The notes below the pieces were generated by a model, which was given only the letters and a program-made list of their open reading frames with translations, had not been told where the DNA came from and ran no database searches. 64,000 nucleotides of DNA from Methylocapsa acidiphila B2 (GTDB taxonomy: Bacteria; Pseudomonadota; Alphaproteobacteria; Rhizobiales; Beijerinckiaceae), in contig NZ_KE386496.1 in the NCBI RefSeq assembly GCF_000427445.1, positions 2,743,504-2,807,503 of the forward strand. Reading direction: 5' to 3'. Both the position numbers and the translations under genes were made by a program. Of this stretch, positions 8,738 to 17,603 are shown piece by piece. Position 1 is the first letter of the stretch. Every line of letters starts with the position of its first letter.

Positions 8738-9400
8738 TTGGTCCGTTTTGAAAATGTCGGCCTGCGTTATGGAATGGGAGCTGAAATCCTCAAGGACATC
8801 AGTTTTTCGATCGAGCCTCAGTCGTTTCAATTCCTGACCGGCCCCTCCGGGGCGGGCAAGACCACGCTGCTGCGGCTGATTTTGCTGTCATTGCGGCCGA
8901 CGCGCGGCCTCATCACCCTGTTCGGACGCGACGCCTTGTCGCTCGACAAAGGCGCCATCACCGATTTGCGGCGGCGGATCGGCGTGGTCTTTCAGGATTT
9001 TCGCCTGCTCGACCATTTGACGACCTATGAGAATGTGGCCCTGCCCCTGCGCGTGCGCGGAAAGGATGAGGCGAGCTATCGCGGCGAGGTGATGGAGCTT
9101 TTGCGCTGGGTCGGGCTCGGCGACCGGATGCACATCCTGCCCCCGGTGCTCTCGGGCGGCGAGAAGCAGCGCGCCGTGATCGCGCGCGCCTTGATCGTGC
9201 GGCCGGAGCTGCTGCTCGCCGACGAGCCGACCGGAAACGTCGATCCGAATCTCGCGCGGCGGCTGCTTCGGCTCTTCACCGAGCTCCACAAATCCGGGAC
9301 CTCCGTCGTGATCGCGACCCATGACCTCGGCTTGATGGACCAATTCGACAACGCCCGCCGGCTCGTCCTCGGGGACGGCAGACTTCATATTTTCGACTAG
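8738..9400 (+). CDS. ftsE: Cell-division ABC transporter ATPase FtsE
   Basis: A 220-aa ATPase of the FtsEX complex, which couples the divisome to periplasmic cell-wall hydrolase activation. The Walker A is GPSGAGKTTLL, the Q-loop is GVVFQDFRLLDHL, the signature is LSGGEKQRAVIARAL and the Walker B is LLLADEPTGNVDP. All are intact. The only usable start in frame is TTG at 8738 (LVRFENVGLRYG), because a stop lies shortly upstream. The next gene is ftsX, but it is separated by 156 bases rather than the usual overlap. Confidence 0.93.
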   Translation: MVRFENVGLRYGMGAEILKDISFSIEPQSFQFLTGPSGAGKTTLLRLILLSLRPTRGLITLFGRDALSLDKGAITDLRRRIGVVFQDFRLLDHLTTYENVALPLRVRGKDEASYRGEVMELLRWVGLGDRMHILPPVLSGGEKQRAVIARALIVRPELLLADEPTGNVDPNLARRLLRLFTELHKSGTSVVIATHDLGLMDQFDNARRLVLGDGRLHIFD

Positions 9401-9475
9401 AGTCTATCCGCTCGGATTGAATCGATCTGATTGACCAGAATATGCTCAAGCATTTGAAATTTAAGCGATTTCCTA

Positions 9476-9501
9476 CCGGCCGAATGAATTCATTCGGTCG
9501 G
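9476..9501. repeat. Palindrome in the ftsE-ftsX spacer
   Basis: The 18 bases at 9480-9497 form a perfect palindrome, CCGAATGAATTCATTCGG. Pairing continues outward to 9476 and 9501 with a single G-T position. The spacer also carries a segment (9415-9470) resembling part of 63590-63650, so the region may hold a dispersed repeat inserted between two normally overlapping genes. Confidence 0.6.
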
Positions 9502-9556
9502 CGAGCCCTCCAAACCGCGACCCGAGCGGAGCAAACGCCATAGCGCGAGGCGATCG

Positions 9557-10531
9557 ATGAGCATTTTCAGCGGCCTATTGGGACGGACCCGATCGCTGCG
9601 CCTTAGCCGGCTGGGACAGGACGGAACCGAGATTCGCCCCGACAAGGCGCTGGTGCCGGCGGCCTCCATCGCCGGGCGCGCGCTCGTCACAGTCGTTGCC
9701 ATCATGACCTTCCTCGCCTCGCTGACCGCCGGCGGCGCCATCATGATCGCCGACGCGTCACGCGGCTGGCAGGATCAAGTCGCCCATGAGATGACGATTC
9801 AAATCCGGCCAACGGGCGGGCGCGACATCGAGGCCGACGCCGACAAAGCGGCGCAGATCGCGCGCAAGACGAGCGGCGTCGCCGCCGTTCGCCCCTATAC
9901 CAAAGTTCAGTCCGAAGCCTTGCTGGAGCCCTGGCTCGGCTCCAACCTCGATCTTTCCGAATTGCCCGTCCCGCGCTTGATCGTGGTCGCGCTCGATCCC
10001 GAAACCCGCCTCGACGCCGCGGCCTTGCAGCGTCGCCTCGCGGAAGCCGTGCCGGGGGCGACGGTCGACGATCATCGGCTTTGGATCGAACGTCTCGCGA
10101 TCATGGCGAAGACCGTCGTCCTGGCGGCTGCGGTGATCTTCGCCCTTGTATTGACGGCCATGTTTCTGGCGGTCGCTTTCGCCACCCGCGGCGCCATGGC
10201 CGGAAATCGCGAGATCATCGAGATCCTTCATTTCGTCGGCGCGGCCGACGACTATATCTCGCGCCAGTTCCAGCGCCACTTTTTCCGCCTCGGCCTGCGC
10301 GGCGGCGCGCTCGGCGGCGGCGCGGCGATCGTCGCCTTTTTCGCCGCCTCGACCCTCTCCAATTGGTTGCGCGCGACCCCATCCGGCGACCAGGTCGATG
10401 TGATGTTCGGCGATTTCGCGCTCGGCCCCAATGTTTATGGCGCGATCATCCTCATCGCCGCCTGCATCGCGCTCGTCACAGGCTTCGTCTCGCGCGTCAT
10501 CGTATTTCGGCATTTGCGCGACCTGACGTGA
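9557..10531 (+). CDS. ftsX: Cell-division ABC transporter permease FtsX
   Basis: A 324-aa inner-membrane partner of FtsE. It has one N-terminal membrane segment (about residues 45-70), a periplasmic domain (about 72-175) that in the family contacts wall-hydrolase activators, and three C-terminal membrane segments (about 180-205, 240-265, 295-318). The coupling sequence GNREIIEILHFVGAADDYISRQF is typical of FtsX. The C-terminus VFRHLRDLT is short and basic. It follows ftsE on the same strand after an unusual 156-base spacer and can only be co-expressed if transcription reads through the palindrome there. Confidence 0.9.
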   Translation: MSIFSGLLGRTRSLRLSRLGQDGTEIRPDKALVPAASIAGRALVTVVAIMTFLASLTAGGAIMIADASRGWQDQVAHEMTIQIRPTGGRDIEADADKAAQIARKTSGVAAVRPYTKVQSEALLEPWLGSNLDLSELPVPRLIVVALDPETRLDAAALQRRLAEAVPGATVDDHRLWIERLAIMAKTVVLAAAVIFALVLTAMFLAVAFATRGAMAGNREIIEILHFVGAADDYISRQFQRHFFRLGLRGGALGGGAAIVAFFAASTLSNWLRATPSGDQVDVMFGDFALGPNVYGAIILIAACIALVTGFVSRVIVFRHLRDLT

Positions 10532-10973
10532 AAAGCAGAGCAAAGACTCGAACGGCCATCGCCGATGGCGACGAGCGCTTGCGAACAGTTTTACGATGGA
10601 CGGCGACCACGCACTCCCATCTTCGACTTCACGAAAATAAATATATATCTGCTTGAATTGCTTATATACGTGAATCCTTCCTCACAGACGACTCATAACT
10701 CTTATATCCACGTAACGCTTCGCTTAATACACCCATTTATTTGAAAGACAAATAGGCCCACGAGAAGAATATATTGAGCGCCCTTGGTCCGTTTGGTATT
10801 TATTTTATATCGCATAGCCGGCGCATTGCCCGAATGTCGGACGCAGGCAGCAGCTGGCCCGGGCGAACCCGCATCCGGCGATCGAGGGGGCAAAGAGCCT
10901 GCATCCGCAGGGGCGACCTCGCTTGCACCGTCGCTCCGTCGGCCGTCCGCGCCAGGCGAAAAGGATCTCCTCC
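10532..10973. other. Gene-free region upstream of the formate dehydrogenase gene, AT-rich in the middle
   Basis: About 440 bases without a supported gene. From roughly 10620 to 10810 the DNA is strikingly AT-rich for this genome, with runs such as AAATAAATATATAT. It includes a small hairpin, TATTTG-AAAGA-CAAATA, near 10737-10753. It probably contains the promoter region of the formate dehydrogenase gene. A low-GC remnant of foreign DNA is an alternative. Confidence 0.45.
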
Positions 10974-13853
10974 ATGCCGCTCATCAAGGAAATCGACTAT
11001 GGCACGCCCGCCTCCAAGGCGGAAACAGAGGTGATGCTCACCATCGATGGGCAAGAGATCTGCGTTCCCGAGGGCACGTCGATCATGCGGGCGGCGATGC
11101 AGCTTGGAATCGCAATCCCGAAACTCTGCGCGACCGACAATATGAACGCTTTCGGCTCCTGCCGGCTTTGCCTTGTCGAAATCGAGGGTCGCAACGGCCT
11201 CCCAGCCTCTTGCACGACGCCCGTGGCGCCGGGAATTTCCGTGAAGACCTTCACTCCGCGTCTCGATTCGATCCGACGCGGAATCGTCGAACTCTACATT
11301 TCAGATCATCCGCTCGATTGTCTGACCTGCGCGGCCAATGGCGATTGCGAATTGCAGGCAATGGCCGGCGCGGTCAGCCTGCGCGATGTGCGCTATGGCT
11401 ATGAAGGCCGCAACCATGTGTTCGCGCGTCACAACAGCGAGGCCAACGCTGATTGGACGCCCAAGGATCAATCGAATCCTTATTTCTCTTACGACCCGTC
11501 CAAATGCATCGTCTGCAATCGATGCGTTCGCGCCTGCCAGGAAGTTCAGGGAACCTTCGCGCTGACCATCGAGGGCCGCGGCTTCGACAGCCGCGTGTCG
11601 CCCGGCGCGGGCGAGGCTTTCATGGAGTCCGAATGCGTCTCCTGCGGCGCCTGCGTGCAAGCCTGCCCGACCGCGACCCTGGTCGAAAATTCCGTCGTCG
11701 ACATAGGCCAGCCGGAGCATTCGGCAGTGACCACCTGCGCCTACTGCGGCGTCGGCTGCGCCTTCAAAGCCGAAATGCGCGGCGAGGAAATCGTGCGCAT
11801 GGTGCCCTGGAAAGACGGCAAGGCGAACCACGGCCATAGCTGCATCAAAGGACGGTTCGCTTACGGCTATGCGCTTCATCGCGATCGCGTGCTTAAGCCC
11901 ATGATCAGGGAAAAAATCACCGATCCTTGGCGCGAGGTCAGCTGGGAAGTCGCCATCGGTCATGCGGCCTCGGAGTTCCGCCGCATCCAGGCGAAATATG
12001 GCCGCCGCTCGGTCGGCGGCATCACCTCGTCCCGCTGCACATGCGAAGAAACCTATCTGGTCCAGAAGCTCATTCGCAGCGGCTTCGGCAATAACAATGT
12101 CGACACATGCGCGCGCGTCTGCCATTCGCCAACGGGCTATGGGTTGAGCCAAGCCTTCGGCACGTCGGCCGGCACGCAAGATTTCGATTCGGTGCAGGAC
12201 GCCGACGTCATCCTGATCATCGGCTGCAATCCGACCGACGCCCATCCCGTGGTCGGATCGCAAATCAAGAAGCGCCTGCGCGAAGGCGCCAAGCTCATCG
12301 TCGTTGACCCGCGCCGCACCGAGCTCGTGCGCTCGGCGCATATCGCGGCGGATTATCATCTTGCGCTCCGACCCGGCACCAATGTCGCAATCGTCACGGC
12401 GCTTGCGCATGTCATCGTGACGGAAGGGCTTGTGAACGAAGCCTTTGTGCGCGAACGTTGCGATTGGGACGAATATCAGGATTGGGCGGCGTTTGCAGCC
12501 GAGGCGCGCAATAGCCCCGAGGCCGTCGAGAAATATACCGGCGTTCCCGCCCATCTCGTTCGCGGCGCGGCGCGGCTCTACGCGACCGGCGGCAAGGCCA
12601 CGATTTATTACGGCCTCGGCGTCACCGAGCACAGCCAGGGCTCGACCACGGTGATGGCCATCGCCAATCTCGCCATGGCGACCGGCAATCTCGGGCGGCG
12701 CGGCGTTGGCGTGAACCCTCTGCGCGGCCAAAACAATGTGCAAGGCTCATGCGACATGGGCTCTTTTCCACATGAGTTTCCGGGCTATCGCCATGTCTCG
12801 AACGACTCCGTTCGTCATTCCTTCGAGGAAGCCTGGGGCGTCACGCTCGACCATGAGCCGGGGCTGCGCATCCCCAACATGTTCGACGCAGCCGTCGAAG
12901 GCGAGTTCAAAGGCCTCTATGTCCAGGGCGAGGATATTTTGCAATCCGACCCGGACATCAAGCATGTCTCCGCCGGCCTTGGAGCGATGGAATGCGTGGT
13001 CGTTCAAGACCTTTTCCTCAATGAGACGGCGAATTACGCGCATGTGTTTTTGCCCGGCGCGAGCTTTCTCGAGAAAGACGGCGTCTTCATAAACGCCGAG
13101 CGCCGCGTTCAGCGAGTGCGTCGAGTCATGAGTCCAAAAGGCGGCTATGCAGACTGGGAGGCCACCCAGCTTTTGGCCAACGCCCTCGGTTGCAATTGGG
13201 ACTATAAGCATCCGAGCGAGATCATGGATGAAATCGCTCGCCTGACGCCAGCCTTCGCCCATGTCTCCTATGATAAGCTCGACGAAGTAGGCTCAGTCCA
13301 ATGGCCGTGCAACGAGGCTGCGCCGGAGGGCATGCCCATTATGCATGTCGACGCCTTCGCCCGCGGCAAAGGCAAGTTCGTCATCACGGAATATGTCCCG
13401 ACGGACGAGCGCACCGGGCCACGCTTCCCGCTCCTGCTCACCACGGGCCGAATTCTGTCGCAATATAACGTCGGCGCGCAGACGAGGCGCACTGAAAACA
13501 GCCAATGGCATCCGGAAGACGTCTTGGAAATTCATCCGCATGACGCCGAGCTACGGGGCGTGCGGGATGGCGGCTGGGTGCGCGTGCAAAGCCGCGCCGG
13601 CGAAACGACTCTTCACGCGAAGATCACCGATCGGGTGGCGCCGGGCATTGTCTACACGACCTTTCACCATCCTTTATGCCAAACCAATGTCATCACCACC
13701 GACAATTCGGACTGGGCGACGAATTGCCCGGAATATAAAGTGACCGCGGTTCAGGTCGCGCCCTCGAACGGCCCCACAGAATGGCAGGAGCGCTATCGCG
13801 AAATGGCCGAAAGCAGCCGCCGCGTCGCCTCGCCGAGCGAGGCCGCCGAATAG
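10974..13853 (+). CDS. fdsA: Formate dehydrogenase alpha subunit (FdsA-type, Cys enzyme)
   Basis: A 959-aa molybdopterin formate dehydrogenase catalytic subunit, oxidising formate to CO2. The N-terminal [2Fe-2S] ferredoxin domain has KLCATD, GSCRLCLVEIEG and PASCTT. Next come the His/Cys cluster motif HPLDCLTCAANGDCELQ, two [4Fe-4S] motifs (CIVCNRCVRACQ and CVSCGACVQACP) and the Mo-domain [4Fe-4S] site (CAYCGVGC). Cys383 in CARVCHSPTG is the expected Mo ligand, so it is not a selenoprotein. The start at 10974 follows AAGGATC and matches FdsA beginnings; the upstream in-frame extension is rejected. The NAD-linked FdsB/FdsG subunits and FdhD/FdsC maturation factors are not adjacent, so partners must be encoded elsewhere or differ. 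gene_symbol follows family architecture. Confidence 0.93.
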   Translation: MPLIKEIDYGTPASKAETEVMLTIDGQEICVPEGTSIMRAAMQLGIAIPKLCATDNMNAFGSCRLCLVEIEGRNGLPASCTTPVAPGISVKTFTPRLDSIRRGIVELYISDHPLDCLTCAANGDCELQAMAGAVSLRDVRYGYEGRNHVFARHNSEANADWTPKDQSNPYFSYDPSKCIVCNRCVRACQEVQGTFALTIEGRGFDSRVSPGAGEAFMESECVSCGACVQACPTATLVENSVVDIGQPEHSAVTTCAYCGVGCAFKAEMRGEEIVRMVPWKDGKANHGHSCIKGRFAYGYALHRDRVLKPMIREKITDPWREVSWEVAIGHAASEFRRIQAKYGRRSVGGITSSRCTCEETYLVQKLIRSGFGNNNVDTCARVCHSPTGYGLSQAFGTSAGTQDFDSVQDADVILIIGCNPTDAHPVVGSQIKKRLREGAKLIVVDPRRTELVRSAHIAADYHLALRPGTNVAIVTALAHVIVTEGLVNEAFVRERCDWDEYQDWAAFAAEARNSPEAVEKYTGVPAHLVRGAARLYATGGKATIYYGLGVTEHSQGSTTVMAIANLAMATGNLGRRGVGVNPLRGQNNVQGSCDMGSFPHEFPGYRHVSNDSVRHSFEEAWGVTLDHEPGLRIPNMFDAAVEGEFKGLYVQGEDILQSDPDIKHVSAGLGAMECVVVQDLFLNETANYAHVFLPGASFLEKDGVFINAERRVQRVRRVMSPKGGYADWEATQLLANALGCNWDYKHPSEIMDEIARLTPAFAHVSYDKLDEVGSVQWPCNEAAPEGMPIMHVDAFARGKGKFVITEYVPTDERTGPRFPLLLTTGRILSQYNVGAQTRRTENSQWHPEDVLEIHPHDAELRGVRDGGWVRVQSRAGETTLHAKITDRVAPGIVYTTFHHPLCQTNVITTDNSDWATNCPEYKVTAVQVAPSNGPTEWQERYREMAESSRRVASPSEAAE

Positions 13854-13903
13854 ACGATTCGATCGGTTCAATATTTTGGCCGGCCTTGGCGTTCGAAACA
13901 TTT

Positions 13904-13938
13904 GGAGGAGCGCCTCCGAAGATTGGAAGCGCTCCTCC
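13904..13938. terminator. Bidirectional hairpin between convergent genes
   Basis: The arms GGAGGAGCGC (13904-13913) and GCGCTCCTCC (13929-13938) are perfect reverse complements. The loop can form a further short TCC/GGA pairing. It sits between the formate dehydrogenase stop (plus strand) and the 3' end of the minus-strand secreted-protein gene, where a two-way terminator is expected. T-tracts are short. Confidence 0.6.
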
Positions 13939-13971
13939 TACCGGCGAACCGAGCATTTGTCGGTTTAGGCT

Positions 13972-14697
13972 TTACCAGTGACGTCCCGATCCGAGGGAGC
14001 CGCTAGCCTGATAGCCGTCTTCCGCCCGCCCAGGAAAGGGCTGGATCGCCGCGACGCAATTGAAGGAATGTGGTGGATTGAGCGATCCATTGCCGCAGAC
14101 ATAATAAGCGTCGATATTCACAGTCCTAGCGGCGAGAGCATGAGGCGCCGAATCGCCGCTGCATTGATAGCTGTTCGCGCCGGCATGGACCGTTCCCTTG
14201 ACGTGAAACCCATAGGCGCCGCCAGCGGTCGAATTGCCTTCATGGGTCGGTCGGAACCAGCTATTATAGGTGCCGGCGTCGCCATAAGCTTCCTTCAACG
14301 CCGAGGCGTTGGTGATCGTCAGCGTTTTCACGATTCCAACAGGCGCGACGCTGCCTCCGGCTCCGGTCGGCTGGGTCTGGTTTTTCAGGTAAAGAGCATC
14401 GACCGTTAGACTTACCGAGTCGGGGTCCGCATTGGTCGAGGTTCCGCTCACATCGATGACTTGCCCCCAAAAATCCGAAGGATCGGCGCAAGCCCCGTCA
14501 TAGGTGTAGAGAATCACATCGACGGCATTGAAAGAATCCTCAAATGCGGGCTCGACATGAAAGCCGACCGTCAGCCGTATATTCTTGCCCAGCGCGAATG
14601 TCGCGGGTAGGACCCGAGTTTCATGGCCATAGGCGGACGCCAAGGCGTTGACGGCGAGCACAGCCGCGCTCGTCATCGCCAATTTTCTAAATTTCAT
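13972..14697 (-). CDS. Secreted protein with predicted N-terminal His, paralogue 1 (unknown function)
   Basis: A 241-aa protein of unrecognised family. A GGAGGG Shine-Dalgarno supports the ATG at 14697. Residues 1-24 form a signal peptide, and cleavage after AYG would leave His25 (HETR) as the first residue; cleavage after ASA, leaving YGHE, is also possible. Shared with paralogue 2 (18288-18992) are HE-S/T-R, VGFHxEPAF, a YLYTYD/ILYTYD strand, YNSWF-R/K-P, AYGFHVxGxxHAGANSYQC and VCGNG. The conserved His residues and an N-terminal His suggest metal binding, as in CopC- or LPMO-like histidine braces. That is inference from pattern only. Conserved Cys residues probably form a disulfide. Both copies flank the peptide exporter region on the same strand. 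Confidence 0.7.
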   Translation of the reverse strand: MKFRKLAMTSAAVLAVNALASAYGHETRVLPATFALGKNIRLTVGFHVEPAFEDSFNAVDVILYTYDGACADPSDFWGQVIDVSGTSTNADPDSVSLTVDALYLKNQTQPTGAGGSVAPVGIVKTLTITNASALKEAYGDAGTYNSWFRPTHEGNSTAGGAYGFHVKGTVHAGANSYQCSGDSAPHALAARTVNIDAYYVCGNGSLNPPHSFNCVAAIQPFPGRAEDGYQASGSLGSGRHW

Positions 14698-15167
14698 AAT
14701 TGTCCCTCCGTTTTATTTTCGTTGAGTACATCTCGTCCTCACAGCCCGGGATTAGGCCCGGTCCCACTCCGCGTCTCAGCGCGAATTCCATTCGCGCGCC
14801 GCCCATCGCTTCCAAATCCACATTGATCTACATTGTTGACTTGATGAGCCACACAGGTCGACGGCGACGCGATAGGCAGGGCCCGTGCGCGTTAGGACTC
14901 TTTGTGCGGAATTGGCGACGCGATTCGCAATCGTTCTTGGTTTTCTTTTTCAGGGGGCAAAGCCTCGCGAAAACCGGCGCAACAATGCGCCTCAGCTAAG
15001 GGGTAAACGCGCCAAGCGCGCGCAACCCGACAGATTTTCGCCAATTTTTTGAAAAGGTTTTGTCTCTTTCAAATCGCGCCGAGATAAAAAATTGGACCAG
15101 GCTCAGCGCTAGTCGCCCTATCGACGCTTGTAGCCGACTCGCGAAAGTCCTCGCGCGCACACAGGGG
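14698..15167. other. Gene-free region between the STN gene and secreted paralogue 1
   Basis: About 470 bases with no supported gene. Immediately upstream of the 14697 start is a strong GGAGGG ribosome-binding site, so the promoter of paralogue 1 should lie in the lower-GC part near 14700-14850. The 15000-15120 portion has A/T runs (CCAATTTTTTGAAAAGG) but no clear terminator hairpin that I could confirm. Confidence 0.4.
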
Positions 15168-15695
15168 CTAGTCGGCGGGCCATCCTTGCCGCGCGCGAGC
15201 CGCATTCAGCGCATGCGCCGGCCGTTGTTGCGGGCGCGCATTTCGTTGGTCGATCCAACGCCCATGCGTGGTCGGCCGCCCGCTGGAATTGCCTTTGGCC
15301 TCCTTTGAAGGGCTGGAAACCTTGCCTGTCGATCCATTTACGTCGTAGACAATCACGCCCACGCCGTCTTCTGTTGCGCTAATAACAAAGTTATAGTCCT
15401 GAAGCAGGCGTGAAAGCACATAGCTAAGGGTTCCGACATAGGAGCCCGAGACGGAACGATCGAGGCCCGTCGGCAATCGGTAATGTAGAGCGTAAGCCTT
15501 GTTCAGCGACTCGAGAACCTGCCCTAAGGGATCATTTTGAGCTTCGAGCCGCACCGCATTCGCGTCGCCGGAAACGACGACCTCGGCCATCGCCAGCGTA
15601 GCGCGGCCGCACAAGACGGCGCCTGCGAGGAAAAGCACTTTAACGGCGCCGGCCTTATTGCTTTTGATGCTTTTGCTTGAAGTCACGGCGTTCAT
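15168..15695 (-). CDS. Free-standing periplasmic STN-domain (secretin/TonB short N-terminus) protein
   Basis: A 175-aa exported protein. After a signal segment (VKVLFLAGAVLCGRATLAMA), residues about 45-120 form an STN domain: NDPLGQVLESLNKAYALHYR, SGSYVGTLSYVLSRLLQDYN and a final EDGVGVIVYD strand. In siderophore receptors such as FecA this domain sits at the N-terminus and signals to an anti-sigma factor. Here no beta-barrel follows, and the rest is a Ser/Arg/Gln-rich tail of about 50 residues. The ATG overlaps the exporter stop codon by ATGA, so the two are translationally coupled, tying it to peptide export. It may be a soluble sensor or periplasmic binding module. Function is unknown. Confidence 0.78.
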   Translation of the reverse strand: MNAVTSSKSIKSNKAGAVKVLFLAGAVLCGRATLAMAEVVVSGDANAVRLEAQNDPLGQVLESLNKAYALHYRLPTGLDRSVSGSYVGTLSYVLSRLLQDYNFVISATEDGVGVIVYDVNGSTGKVSSPSKEAKGNSSGRPTTHGRWIDQRNARPQQRPAHALNAARARQGWPAD

Positions 15696-17398
15696 CCCGA
15701 CCGCTCGCTTGAGCGCCGAATTCGCTCCGCCGGCCCATGCGCATCCATGATCTGCTCAACGGCGCCGGCGCCGAGCCGCAAGATCCGATCGGCCACATGA
15801 TAATATCGATCATCATGTGTGATGACGATCACCGTCTTGCCCCGCGCCTTCAGACTAGACAAAATCTCGGTGTAGAAAAGATTTCTGAAGATGGGATCTT
15901 GCTCGGCCGCCCATTCGTCGAACAGGTAAAAAGGCTTGTCCTCAACAAAGGCGGTCAATAAAGCCAAACGCTTTCGCTGACCGCGAGAAAGATCGACGGT
16001 TGAAAATCGGCCGTTCCGAATTTCGACCTTATGATGGAGCTCAAACGTGCGAAGGAGTTGCGTCGCCTTTGCAAGGGACGCCGGATCGCGATAACCGAGA
16101 AGAGCCTGGAAATTAAAGGCGTCCGCAAAGACTGCTGCGAAATTCTGACGAAAAGCCTCTCGCCGATCGCCTGTGACAGGCTCGCCGTCCAATTTGATCA
16201 TACCCTGCTCCGGCGCAAAAAGTCCGAGAAGCAGAAAAGCCAAGGTCGTTTTGCCGCTGCCATTGCCTCCGGTGATGAAAAGTAGCTCGCCTGGTTCAAT
16301 CCGTAGCTCGATCGGCCCGAGAGTGAATTTGGAGCCGTCAGTTTCCGATCTGTAGGAATGGGTGACGCCGACGAGCTCCAGGGCGCCGGGACGGCTCGAG
16401 ATCGCCATGGGCGCGATCGACGCTCCGGTCGACTCTTCCGGCGACATCGACAGGCCGAGCGCCGCAATCTTGCGCATCGCGACAAGGCCTTGGCCGACGA
16501 TAGGCGCCGTGTTCACAATGGTCGAGATAGGCGACATGATGAACAAGATCGCCAGCGTCCAACCGCTCGCGACATGGGACGATGCGCCCTCGGTCAGCGC
16601 CGGCCCGAACAGCGCCAGACCGATAGCGACGAAGAACAGGAGCCTGCTGCTTTGGGCGCCGACGATAAAAATCGTCAATCCGGCGATCATGCTCGTCCGG
16701 ATCCGGTCAGCTGCGTCGGTCAGTTCCTCTTCGATAAAAGCGCGTCGGCGCCGCTCGTTAATTTTCAGCTCTTTCGCGCCTTCGGTGAGCGCTTGAAAAT
16801 TGGCGAACAGCGCGTCGTCAGCCTCGCGCGCATGACGCATCCAGCGTAACGATCTAGCTTGAGCGAGAAAGAATGCGCTCGCCCCGATTCCGAGAAAAAT
16901 CAGAAGGACCAGCAGAAGCTTCAGCGAAAGGCAGCCAACGTAAATTATGCCCCCGACCGCGACGGCGACGTCAATAACGAGGAGCGGCATCGCTTCGTAA
17001 ACGCGGGCGATGCTGCCGACGTCGTCCGTCAAAGCGGCCATGAGACGGTGCGCCCCGCAGGCTTGCAATTGGCGCAAGGGCGCAGACAGGATGCGCCGGC
17101 ACAACCAAAGCCGCATCTTAAAAAGCATGTTTTGCGTTAGCCGCAGGGCAAGCCATTCAGAGAGGATTCCGGCGGCGAGGACAAGCGCGCAAAGAGCCCA
17201 AAAGGACGTCTCCATCGCGACATTGCTCCGGTCCTCGACCGTAAGCATATTGTTGATATAGGCGAGCAATCCCGCGCCGCCCCCGCCAGCGACAAGGCCC
17301 GCGAGAACGGATAGGACGAAGACGCCCCAAGCTGGACCTGGAACTTCCGCTAAGCCTTGCGGAAATCGCGAGCGTCGCCGAAAAAATGAGACGATCAT
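15692..17398 (-). CDS. SyrD/PvdE-type cyclic-peptide/siderophore precursor ABC exporter
   Basis: A 568-aa half-transporter with fused membrane and ATPase domains. Six membrane segments occupy about residues 15-310. The nucleotide-binding domain follows, with Walker A GGNGSGKTT, the signature LSRGQRKRLALL, and Walker B FYLFDEWAAEQDP; the DEWAA-x-QDP form is characteristic of the SyrD/PvdE group. In pyoverdine producers PvdE moves the acylated precursor peptide into the periplasm. The start at ATG 17398 (MIVSFFRRRSR) fits the family; the frame is open to a TTG at 17464. It is coupled by ATGA overlap to the STN gene downstream. Given the neighbouring NRPS and acylase, the likely cargo is the acyl-peptide made here. 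Confidence 0.9.
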   Translation of the reverse strand: MIVSFFRRRSRFPQGLAEVPGPAWGVFVLSVLAGLVAGGGGAGLLAYINNMLTVEDRSNVAMETSFWALCALVLAAGILSEWLALRLTQNMLFKMRLWLCRRILSAPLRQLQACGAHRLMAALTDDVGSIARVYEAMPLLVIDVAVAVGGIIYVGCLSLKLLLVLLIFLGIGASAFFLAQARSLRWMRHAREADDALFANFQALTEGAKELKINERRRRAFIEEELTDAADRIRTSMIAGLTIFIVGAQSSRLLFFVAIGLALFGPALTEGASSHVASGWTLAILFIMSPISTIVNTAPIVGQGLVAMRKIAALGLSMSPEESTGASIAPMAISSRPGALELVGVTHSYRSETDGSKFTLGPIELRIEPGELLFITGGNGSGKTTLAFLLLGLFAPEQGMIKLDGEPVTGDRREAFRQNFAAVFADAFNFQALLGYRDPASLAKATQLLRTFELHHKVEIRNGRFSTVDLSRGQRKRLALLTAFVEDKPFYLFDEWAAEQDPIFRNLFYTEILSSLKARGKTVIVITHDDRYYHVADRILRLGAGAVEQIMDAHGPAERIRRSSERSG

Positions 17399-17603
17399 CG
17401 CATTTTTGAAGCCGCCGCGGGAATACGCAATCCCCGACGCCAGCGCGAGGGACCACATAGCCAATTCGCTCGATGGTTCGATTGAAACGCTCGCGAATGA
17501 GCATAGCTTCCTAAGGCGTCACGCGGCGTGATGCGCCGCCCGCGGGCGGATGCGCTTGCTAACAGTCCGGTTCCGCATTCGCTAAGCGCCATGATGGCAT
17601 CTT

